Positions 1 through 6,348 of a stretch of DNA of 30,241 nucleotides are shown one piece after another. Position 1 is the first letter of the stretch; every line of letters starts with the position of its first letter. The position numbers were made by a program, and so were the translations under genes. The DNA is taken from the NCBI RefSeq assembly GCF_009982895.1, contig NZ_WXZL01000034.1, positions 1-30,241 of the forward strand, given 5' to 3'. This DNA is from Deinococcus alpinitundrae. GTDB taxonomy: Bacteria > Deinococcota > Deinococci > Deinococcales > Deinococcaceae. Under the pieces are notes generated by a model that saw nothing but the letters and a program-made list of their open reading frames with translations, did no database searches and had not been told where the DNA came from.

Positions 1-252
1 CTCACGGGGGTAGGAGCCGCGCAAGACGAAGTAGCCGATGGGGGGCAGCACGCCGTCCCCAGCAGTACGGAAGCGCAGTACAGCCTTTGAGGTTAACGGG
101 CAGTTCTGGGGGACACCGACCACGATCAGGATTTGGTTGAACGGTCCAGTGCGGGCGATGGGCCGCACGTCGGCTTTGCAGACGCCGGGCGGGATGGTCA
201 GCAGCGAGGCCAGCACCAAAGCCAGGCCGCTGAGGGTCAGGGTAAATTTCAA
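1..252 (-). CDS. Secreted protein of unknown function, 5' part only
   Basis: This frame is open for 84 codons from a TTG at 252-250 to the left edge, so the 3' end is missing. Residues 1-27 form a textbook type I signal peptide: a Lys at position 2, a hydrophobic stretch of Leu/Ala/Val, then CKA before the probable cleavage site ahead of DVRP. The mature part (PIARTGPFNQILIVVGVPQ and onward) matches no family I recognise. GGAGG lies 4 nt before the TTG. The TTG overlaps the stop of a five-codon ORF (MSEAT, ATG at 266-264) in the form TTGA, so translational coupling is possible. The upstream GGGTGTCACG motif is shared with phage structural genes, which suggests co-regulation with the phage; whether it is a phage gene is not known. 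Confidence 0.6.
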   Translation of the reverse strand, partial: MKFTLTLSGLALVLASLLTIPPGVCKADVRPIARTGPFNQILIVVGVPQNCPLTSKAVLRFRTAGDGVLPPIGYFVLRGSYPRE

Positions 253-272
253 GTGGCCTCCGACATGGTTCA

Positions 273-296
273 AGTCTTGCCGCGCCCGTGACACCC
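273..296 (-). promoter_or_regulatory. Putative phage-type leaderless promoter, copy at left edge
   Basis: GGGTGTCACG occupies 296-287 on the minus strand. Exactly 20 nt separate it from the ATG at 266-264, and a -10-like AAGACT lies at 278-273, leaving 6 nt to that ATG. The layout is identical at the scaffold, chaperone and tape measure genes. Here the ATG opens only a five-codon ORF ahead of the secreted-protein TTG start. Confidence 0.55.
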
Positions 297-313
297 AGGC
301 AGGGCAAGCGAAT

Positions 314-335
314 GCCCCCGCGTGGAGCCGGGGGC
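314..335 (-). terminator. Hairpin after the winged-helix gene
   Basis: A perfect 7-bp GC stem (GCCCCCG at 314-320 with CGGGGGC at 329-335) closes an 8-nt loop, 18 nt downstream of the stop of the winged-helix gene on the minus strand. No clear T-run follows, so intrinsic termination is likely but not certain. It also lies 17 nt before the GGGTGTCACG motif, repeating the hairpin-then-motif order seen at the chaperone and tape measure genes. Confidence 0.45.
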
Positions 336-353
336 TGGGTAGTTGGGTTGGAA

Positions 354-635
354 TTAAGCTGGATGTTCGGCGAACACCTGCAACACCTGCTGACCTTGTT
401 CAGTGAGCCGGTAGAGGCGCGCCGGGCGCTTGTACGGTGCGCTCAACAACCCACTGGCCTTCAAGCGTCTCAGCGCCGTCGCCACCGTCGGATCGTCATA
501 CAGCTTCAAGCCCTGGTGGATGGCGATGACCAGCAACCGCCGGCCTGTTCTGGGTGTGTCCAGTGAAGCGCTGGCCAGCAGCGCATGCTCGATCGAACCC
601 CTAACGACGACGTGGGGTTGTTTGGGAGGAGGCAT
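354..635 (-). CDS. Small winged-helix DNA-binding protein
   Basis: This 93-residue protein has a C-terminal half typical of a winged-helix repressor. A helix-turn-helix segment around residues 50-65 (DPTVATALRRLKASGLL) is followed by a wing-like strand pair and the phrase ARLYRLTEQGQQVL, a pattern common in PadR, MarR and similar regulators. The N-terminal 45 residues form a probable helical dimerisation region. I chose ATG 635-633 because TATACT sits 8 nt upstream, fitting a leaderless transcript; longer upstream starts read into intergenic DNA. It is transcribed toward the secreted-protein gene but is separated from it by a hairpin. Its target is unknown; it could be a host regulator or a phage accessory regulator. 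Confidence 0.6.
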   Translation of the reverse strand: MPPPKQPHVVVRGSIEHALLASASLDTPRTGRRLLVIAIHQGLKLYDDPTVATALRRLKASGLLSAPYKRPARLYRLTEQGQQVLQVFAEHPA

Positions 636-643
636 CGACCGCA

Positions 644-649
644 AGTATA
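644..649 (-). promoter_or_regulatory. -10 element TATACT for the winged-helix gene
   Basis: TATACT reads 649-644 on the minus strand, 8 nt before the ATG, so transcription would start at or one base before the start codon. I see no good -35 hexamer. Confidence 0.5.
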
Positions 650-710
650 GAAAAAGTCCTGTGTTGGCTGGCCGATCGCGTGGGGAAGCGGGCGGGCTAG
701 ACTCATGAGA

Positions 711-739
711 ACACCCCGCGCACGCCAATGCGGGGGTGT
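711..739. other. Imperfect hairpin in the 636-825 gap
   Basis: ACACCCCGC (711-719) pairs with the complementary arm at 730-739 with one bulged G. There is no flanking T-run in either direction. It lies between the divergent winged-helix and HEPN genes and may be a terminator remnant or a regulatory hairpin. Confidence 0.3.
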
Positions 740-825
740 GGTTGGGCCGCCCGAAGGCAGGCTGAGGTAGGGATGCTTCAGTGTAACGCCTTGGGAAACT
801 GAACGGCCTGACCAAAGAGGCAGAG

Positions 826-1566
826 ATGACCGCACCGTTAAATTTTGTTCTTAATCCCACTCTCCTCCGCTTAAATTATGAGGAGTACCCACAGATTATT
901 GACCTCGGTAAGCTTGCTTTTACATGGGATAATCAAAATATTTACCTATCTCCTCATTGGGGTGAGTGGCGATCTATCCTTGATTACTTGGCGCTTATTG
1001 AACATTCAAGAGAGCAAATTTCAGAGTTAAATTTTGAGCCAGTAGGGAGCGACGTATCCCTTGGGATGAGATACAATTCACTCGCCCTTGTCTTCTTAGT
1101 TCAAGCTTTTTTAGACATTATGGCTCAATGGACGAAAGACAAGCATGGTCTAAAACTCAAAGGGAGTGAAATCGCATTCAAAAAATCCTCCTTCTAAAGA
1201 AAATGTTCTACAGCAATTTTAGGTATGGACGCTGTGTTCCAAAAACATAATCCATACATACAAAGAATTTCCGCCTACCGAGATGAGTGGGTTCACCGCG
1301 TTTCAGGAGGAGCAAGAACGTATTCAGACCGGGCACCAGATGATCCAGCCGCCGTACCCAGAATTTTGGTACCACTCAATCCTTCAATCCCCCAAGACGT
1401 TACCAGCCCCGACTACCTTCGAGTGATTGAAAAGATTCGAAGTGAAAATAATGGTGAATGGCTCATGCCCATTCAGGAATTTGCCGACTGGGTCGCCGAT
1501 GGCGCAAGAGACCTCATGCTTGATTATCTGGATGCCCTTTTAAAAACAAAACTCCCCACTGTTTAG
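826..1566 (+). pseudogene. HEPN-domain gene broken by an in-frame TAA
   Basis: Two open stretches in the same frame (826-1197 and 1225-1566) are separated only by a TAA at 1195-1197; the codons between that stop and the next ATG stay open. Read through, the frame gives a 246-residue protein resembling the Cthe_2314-like HEPN family: an all-helical N-terminal part with a segment FLVQAFLDIMAQWTKDKHGL, then PYIQRISAYRDEWVHR. RDEWVH fits the Rx4-6H motif of HEPN ribonucleases (Arg and His in codons at about 1279-1296). HEPN proteins often act as RNases in toxin-antitoxin or phage defence systems. The gene is clearly AT-richer than its neighbours, which suggests recent transfer. AGAGG lies 5 nt before ATG 826. 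No MNT-type partner is adjacent. It could instead be two polypeptides or a recoded gene, but a nonsense mutation (for example CAA to TAA) is simplest. Confidence 0.65.
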
Positions 1567-1922
1567 CAGGGAATTGGCTGGTCAGATTTCAACTGACTTG
1601 TTGGGGATAGGCGTGTTCTGGACGCCTCGTTTTAGGGCTATGGGTAGGTGTACAGCGTGTCTGTCACTCTCCACCTCTATTCGGCCACAGGCATATCTAC
1701 TTACCAGACCCCGAATAGCTCTCCCTCAACTGATTACGGGTTCGCACCCCGATGCAGCCACCAATACTTTAACACTGCCATGCCCGTTGCCTGGTACTGT
1801 GTGGGCTCGGGGCCGGTAACGTGGGGAATCGCAGTGGGTCACAAGTCAACGATTACAGATCATGAAGTCTCTTCTTTTTCGGTTGGCTCTTTGGCCGCCA
1901 CCTGCTGCGCCTTGGCTGCGTC
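1567..1922. other. 356-base stretch without a convincing gene
   Basis: I see no credible coding region here. The minus-strand part 1860-1922 is the in-frame continuation of the coiled-coil gene beyond its amber codon. A tRNA-3'-end-like sequence lies at 1736-1763. A plus-strand ORF covering 1648-1962 overlaps the phage gene antisense and has no recognisable features. Confidence 0.5.
1736..1763 (+). other. tRNA 3'-end-like fragment, possible attachment-site remnant
   Basis: The order and spacing match a tRNA 3' end: a T-stem ACGGG, a 7-nt loop TTCGCAC, a stem CCCGA (4 of 5 pairs), a 7-nt acceptor strand TGCAGCC, then ACCA. No matching 5' acceptor strand, D-arm or anticodon arm lies at the proper distance, so it is not an intact tRNA. 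Phages commonly integrate into tRNA 3' ends, and this lies at the left end of the phage genes. No second copy is visible in the window. Confidence 0.25.
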
Positions 1923-2459
1923 CTACTGGGCTTTAGCCCGCATCACAGCGAAGTTCTCGTAGGCGTTCTGCCGCACCGCCTCTTCCGGGTGCCCCAGCAG
2001 GTCGATGAGCTGCTGCTGCCCTTCAGCAATCTGGGTCAATGCCTGAAGCTGCTGGGTCAATGCCTGAAGCTGCTGGGTCATCCCCTGAATCTGCCGGTTC
2101 GCTTGGTCGAACTCGCCCTGCAGGTCCTCCAGCCGCTCGGTGGTGGACTGATGGGCGCTCTGCTCCAGGGCCAGCGCCTCCTCGGCGATGTCCTGCGCGG
2201 CCAGTGCCTGCTGCGCCTGCTGCTCAGCCTGCACAGACTGCGCCACCGCACCGGTCGCCACTTCCCCCAGCGCCACCTCGATCACGTCCCGGTCTGAATC
2301 GGTAAGCTGCGCCGGGTCGAAACGTTCCAGCGGCAGCAGGCTGCTGGCCACCACCTCCTCGCCACGCCGGATGATGTTCTCGCGCTGAATCTCGATGCGG
2401 GGTGGGGCCTCGACGCGGATGAAGACGCTCCGGATGATGCTCTGTTCACTCAGGGTCAT
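1923..2459 (-). CDS. Phage coiled-coil protein, last gene of the tail module
   Basis: This 178-residue protein starts at ATG 2459-2457, with GGAG 4 nt upstream and 8 nt after the tail spike gene ends. Residues about 80-160 form a long Gln/Ala-rich coiled coil, including three heptad-like units LTQQLQA encoded by a 21-bp tandem repeat. The N-terminal 60 residues (SVFIRVEAPPRIEIQRENIIRR and onward) may form a small beta domain. Position suggests a virion accessory or tail-fibre-associated protein, such as a trimerisation or assembly factor; no family is recognised. The TAG stop (1925-1923) directly follows a CAG codon, and the frame continues open for 20 Lys/Glu/Ala-rich codons to TGA at 1862-1860, so the gene was probably longer or is read through. 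Confidence 0.7.
   Translation of the reverse strand: MTLSEQSIIRSVFIRVEAPPRIEIQRENIIRRGEEVVASSLLPLERFDPAQLTDSDRDVIEVALGEVATGAVAQSVQAEQQAQQALAAQDIAEEALALEQSAHQSTTERLEDLQGEFDQANRQIQGMTQQLQALTQQLQALTQIAEGQQQLIDLLGHPEEAVRQNAYENFAVMRAKAQ
2031..2093 (-). repeat. 21-bp tandem repeat, three units
   Basis: Two identical 21-bp units start at 2031 and 2052, and a degenerate third covers 2073-2093. Each encodes seven residues of the LTQQLQA type, so the copy number changes the coiled-coil length in whole heptads. Confidence 0.75.
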
Positions 2460-2467
2460 AAGGCTCC

Positions 2468-5400
2468 TTACGCACTCACGCGCGCGGTGAAGGTGCGGCT
2501 GGGCGGGTCGATGACCGCAGCGCTGATGTTGGTCATGGTCAGGGTGATCGTCGAAGCCGTCGTCACGTTGGCGCGGCAGGTCAGGCCGACCGGCAGCCCG
2601 TTGGTGATGGCGAGGTCCACGAAGTCGGACACCAGCGCCCCGGTCGCGGTGATCGTCTGTGTGGCGCTTGCGCCCGCTGCCAGCGAAGGCGCGTCCCATA
2701 CCACGCTCAGCGCCAGATGGCGCAGTGCTGGGGCAAGAATGCCGAAGGTCGGTGCGACAAACGAGATGGTGGAAAGCGAGAGGCTTGCGGTCGCCGTGGC
2801 AGACAAATGCATCCGGTAACCAGTCGGAGTGGCCAGTTGCACATCTGTTGGGTCGTACAGCGTTTCCAGACGGCTGACCACCGCAGACGTGACCGCGCCA
2901 GGAATGGTGATGTAATCGCCCGCCTTGATGTCGGTCGGCATCCGGTCGATATCCACCAGGCCGCTGCCGCTGGTCGTCACCATGTTCAGGGCGGCGGGCG
3001 CTGCGTTCAGCGTGCCACCTGTCAAACACACCCAGCCCTGCCCGACCGCCCCAGGAGCGGTGTTCCAGATGGCGTCTTGGGGGCGCCACGTTCCGCTGGT
3101 CGGTAGGGCAGACGCGTTGAACATGCGCCCAGGGCCGCGTCCGCGCCGCAGCACACCGTCCGCGAAATTAAACAAAGGCGCGAAGATGTTGTTATCGGCG
3201 CGCAGGATCGGGCCGACGTGATCGGCGTTGATCTCCGCGATGCTGCCCAGGCTCAGCACCGGCAGGGTAGCCGGCGCCCGGTTGGTGCCGTCGAGCTCCA
3301 GCGTCGTGCCGGTATCGTTCAGGATGCCGTACATCGCCTTGTTGCTGGTCTCGCCGATCCAGACGCCGTTCATGCGGACGGTGCCCGCCCCCGTGGCGAC
3401 CGCACCGGCACGCTGGTACATGGTGGTGACCGTCGTCGAGCCGCCCGGTTCGCCGCCAGTGCCGGATGTGACGGCGGTCCTGACGTAATCGTCCACGTTG
3501 AACTGCGTCACGAACAAGTGCTGACCGGCTTTGACCCCGAAGTATCCGCCGGTAAGATCGACGCTCCGAACGTAGTTCGAGGCGAAGAAACCGCTGTAGT
3601 CCAGGGTGTAGGCGCCGTAGCCCCTCAGGTCGTAGATCAGGTTGCCGTGAACCATGCCCCGGTCGGTGTTGCGCTGGGTGATCCCGCTGCTGCCTGTTTT
3701 GTAAATGACGTTGCTGGCGACCAGCGTGGCGATGTGGCGCTTGATGCCCGTAACGGTCGAGAAGTTGATCGCCCAGCTGGTGCCGCGGAAGCCCATGAAG
3801 GAATTGCCCAGCACCAGGTTTGCCTCGGCGTCCATCGTGGCGTTGCTGTTGAGCTGATCCTTCATGCCGTCGAGGTAACCGTCGTAGTGCCGGTTCAGGG
3901 CATAGGTCAGCTGTCGGCAGCCGGCCAGGTACACGAAGTGCTGCCCCGAGGCCTTGCTGAAATTGTTGTCGGTGATACTCAGGCGAATCACGTCGTTGCC
4001 GCCGATGATTGCCATGCCGTTCTCGATGAACGCCATACGCCCGATCCAGTGGTCGGGGTTGAGAGGGCCAGGGTCCATGACCATCGCAAACGAGTAGTTG
4101 CCGTTCTCTGTGCGCAGATCGACAAGGCCCATCGAAGGCATGATGCCGGGGTCCATGAGACCGTTGACGATGCCGCGCGGGTTGGTGGTGGCGTTGTACT
4201 CGCCCAGGCCGATGATCGTGCCGTCCAGGGTGCGGGTGCGGCTGATGGTGGTAAAGGTGACGGCATTCTGGGCAAACCGCTCGAAGCTCGGACGGTTCAG
4301 GGTAACGTCCGAGCCGTTGATGAAACTCAGGAAGCGCGCATACCCCTGCTTGGTGTTGTCCCATTCCGTGCCGGTGCCGATCCCCCGAAGGTCATTGAAG
4401 GCGAGGCGGACAGGGGTGAAGAACGTCAGCAGATTGGTCTTGGCCGCCGAGTTGTAGATGGTCGTCCCGGCGCCATTCACCACACCGTCTGTGACTCCGG
4501 TCAGGCTCAGGTTTGCCTTGAGCACGACGCTGCCCCGGTTGCCCAGGTCGAGCTGCCCGGTCTTCCAGGCGGTGAGCAGCGTGGACCATTCGGCGTGTTG
4601 AGCCGTGATTGGTGTGCCTGCCGGGTCAGTCAGGTTGGCGTACATGGCGGCGGTTTTGCTGTCGGCCAACGCGATGGTGCGGGCGTTCAGAACGAAATCG
4701 GCTTTCAGGCGCTTGTCTGCCCTGACCCACTTTCGGGGGCTGACACCGCTAAGTATGGTGACCCCGTTGGCGGTCTGGGTGTCATCCCTGAACCAGAGGC
4801 CCGCCGCTGGACCGCTCCCCACACTGAGGGCGGTAGCCGAGCCGGGGTAGGCGACCAGCGCGGCCTGATCGATGACCTGGAAGGGGGCATCGGTGGAGGC
4901 GAGTAACCCCAGTCCTTGCGAGACCCATGCGCCTGCGGTGCGGGTCCAGAGCTGCCGAGTGCTGATCACGTAGGCGTTGGTGCCGTTGGCTGGACTGGCC
5001 GCCAGTCTCTCGGTGTCGGTAGGGTACTGCACCCGGTTCGCCATGCTGAGCGCCTGCGCCCCGGCGGCACTCACATCGCTGACCGCTTGGACCACCGTCG
5101 CGTTGCGCTGCACCTCACTCAGCACGCTATCGGCCAGCGACTGCTGCATCTGGGGCTTGAGCGTTCCTGTCCACTCGGTCTTCACGCCCTGTGCGTCAGC
5201 GGTCGCTGAGATGAGGTCGGCGAGCTGCTGCGGGGTGGCTGAGGTTGCCTTCCCGATCAGGAGGAGCGCATTGATGTCCAACTCAGTCGCCGTCGGTGAA
5301 CTCAGTACCGGCTGAAACGTGATGGAGCTGATTGGCAGGCCGCCCTTCCGCACCGTCAAGCGGTAGGTATCCGGGTCTGGGTCAATGCCAGACCGCGCCG

Positions 5401-5605
5401 CGCCGCTGATGAAGTCGCTGTAGGTCGTGCCGTCGAAGGCTTTCAGGTTCCCCGCCGAGTCAATGGCCGCGTCAGGAAAGCCGCTAGCAGGCGCAATCCC
5501 GTTCTGCCCGATCACACCGTGCCCAGCGGCAACAGTGATGGATACGGTCAGCGGGGCCGTTTCGGTGCCCCGGTCATGCTTGAATTTCCAGATGACGTTG
5601 CTCAA
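2468..5605 (-). CDS. Tail spike or tail fibre, putative receptor-binding protein
   Basis: This very large protein (1045 residues from TTG 5605-5603; a GTG at 5623 would add 6) follows the Dit-like gene in TTGA overlap. The N-terminal 300 residues contain a linker with heptad-like Ala/Gln/Ser repeats and short beta motifs. Residues about 350-800 are rich in short Asn/Gly-containing beta strands (for example RLSITDNNFSKASGQ, ANLVLGNSF, VASNVIYKTGSSGITQRN), the pattern of a right-handed beta-helix as in pectate-lyase-like tailspikes. The C-terminal 200 residues look like a separate beta-sandwich. Its role would be host surface recognition, perhaps with glycan-degrading activity, but I cannot assign catalytic residues. 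Position after the distal tail genes supports this. A plain fibre without enzyme activity is the alternative. Confidence 0.7.
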   Translation of the reverse strand: MSNVIWKFKHDRGTETAPLTVSITVAAGHGVIGQNGIAPASGFPDAAIDSAGNLKAFDGTTYSDFISGAARSGIDPDPDTYRLTVRKGGLPISSITFQPVLSSPTATELDINALLLIGKATSATPQQLADLISATADAQGVKTEWTGTLKPQMQQSLADSVLSEVQRNATVVQAVSDVSAAGAQALSMANRVQYPTDTERLAASPANGTNAYVISTRQLWTRTAGAWVSQGLGLLASTDAPFQVIDQAALVAYPGSATALSVGSGPAAGLWFRDDTQTANGVTILSGVSPRKWVRADKRLKADFVLNARTIALADSKTAAMYANLTDPAGTPITAQHAEWSTLLTAWKTGQLDLGNRGSVVLKANLSLTGVTDGVVNGAGTTIYNSAAKTNLLTFFTPVRLAFNDLRGIGTGTEWDNTKQGYARFLSFINGSDVTLNRPSFERFAQNAVTFTTISRTRTLDGTIIGLGEYNATTNPRGIVNGLMDPGIMPSMGLVDLRTENGNYSFAMVMDPGPLNPDHWIGRMAFIENGMAIIGGNDVIRLSITDNNFSKASGQHFVYLAGCRQLTYALNRHYDGYLDGMKDQLNSNATMDAEANLVLGNSFMGFRGTSWAINFSTVTGIKRHIATLVASNVIYKTGSSGITQRNTDRGMVHGNLIYDLRGYGAYTLDYSGFFASNYVRSVDLTGGYFGVKAGQHLFVTQFNVDDYVRTAVTSGTGGEPGGSTTVTTMYQRAGAVATGAGTVRMNGVWIGETSNKAMYGILNDTGTTLELDGTNRAPATLPVLSLGSIAEINADHVGPILRADNNIFAPLFNFADGVLRRGRGPGRMFNASALPTSGTWRPQDAIWNTAPGAVGQGWVCLTGGTLNAAPAALNMVTTSGSGLVDIDRMPTDIKAGDYITIPGAVTSAVVSRLETLYDPTDVQLATPTGYRMHLSATATASLSLSTISFVAPTFGILAPALRHLALSVVWDAPSLAAGASATQTITATGALVSDFVDLAITNGLPVGLTCRANVTTASTITLTMTNISAAVIDPPSRTFTARVSA

Positions 5606-6348
5606 AGCTCCCCCTCTTTCCACGCGATAACGGCGCTGGCTCCGGCGGCGATGATGGTCAGACTGCCCAGGCCTGGTTCCAGATATGGCAGCGGCCCCGT
5701 CACGTACAACGCGGCGTCCACCCCGTTCAAGGTCACGTCCTCACCGTCCAGCGTCAGGATTTGCCCAGCTGGGATGGTCCCGTGCCAGGTGGTCAGCCCC
5801 GCATCACTCAGGATGCTGGGGTTGATGACAGCCGAACCGCCCGCCGGGATGCTGACCTTGAGATCCGCCCGCGCCTGCCCGCCAATGTTGACGATGGCCG
5901 CACTTCCGACAGCAACAGACCGACTCTTGCTCTCCTGCCAGAAGTACGGCGACTTATGCTCCACGGTGAGTTCCACCGCGCCGCCGTGCTGGGCGCCTCC
6001 GGCAAAGCTGCGCGTCACCTTGCTCACCCCAGCGATGCTCAGTGTCCCGCCCGGCGTGCGGCTGTAGCCACGGAACAGCGGCGCGAGCGTGGCAATTTCG
6101 CGTTGCAAAGCGAAGGCTTCATCGTGGTTTTTGCCGTGTGTCGCGAGTGTGATGACCATCTGCCCGGCCCTGGGGCGGCGCTCGCCGATGAAAATCTTCA
6201 TGCCTGTGCCGGGCACGTCCTCGAACGTTCCGACGGGCACGAGGTCCGGCAGCGTCTCGGTCTTGACGAAGAGCGCTTGCTCAGGGGTCCAGCGGTACAG
6301 GTTCAGGAGGTCGGCCCCCTGCTCGTTTAGGAATACCCGGTCAATCAC
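5602..6348 (-). CDS. Distal tail protein, Dit-like
   Basis: This 248-residue protein starts at GTG 6348-6346, overlapping the upstream stop as GTGA. Longer frames upstream lie inside the hub gene and are not credible. The N-terminal domain (to about residue 130, ending near KSPYFWQ) is followed by a galectin-like beta domain with N-I-G-G near VNIGGQARADLKVSI, then GTIPAGQILTLDGEDVTLNG and a final PGLGSLTI stretch. This arrangement is typical of siphovirus Dit proteins such as SPP1 gp19.1, which form a hexameric hub between tail tube and tip. It lies between the hub-like protein and the tail spike; in many siphophages Dit comes directly after the tape measure, so the order here is swapped. The assignment rests on remembered patterns, not a search. 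Confidence 0.65.
   Translation of the reverse strand: MIDRVFLNEQGADLLNLYRWTPEQALFVKTETLPDLVPVGTFEDVPGTGMKIFIGERRPRAGQMVITLATHGKNHDEAFALQREIATLAPLFRGYSRTPGGTLSIAGVSKVTRSFAGGAQHGGAVELTVEHKSPYFWQESKSRSVAVGSAAIVNIGGQARADLKVSIPAGGSAVINPSILSDAGLTTWHGTIPAGQILTLDGEDVTLNGVDAALYVTGPLPYLEPGLGSLTIIAAGASAVIAWKEGEL

Noticed and set aside
1648..1763. A complete tRNA or an intron-containing tRNA
   Set aside because: No D-arm or anticodon arm can be folded and the 5' acceptor strand pairs poorly, even with an upstream candidate near 1636.
1648..1962. 104-codon plus-strand ORF
   Set aside because: It overlaps the end of the phage coiled-coil gene, lacks a start signal, and contains the tRNA-like fragment.
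2031..2093. Possible CRISPR or minisatellite array
   Set aside because: The units are contiguous 21-bp coding repeats without spacers and are explained by coiled-coil heptads.
3218..4906. 562-codon plus-strand ORF opposite the tail spike gene
   Set aside because: It is an antisense shadow in high-GC coding DNA: no ribosome site, no domain pattern, and the minus-strand frame fits a tail spike with proper overlaps.
2468..5605. Diversity-generating retroelement target in the tail spike
   Set aside because: I found no template repeat, no reverse transcriptase and no adenine-rich variable region at the 3' end of the gene.
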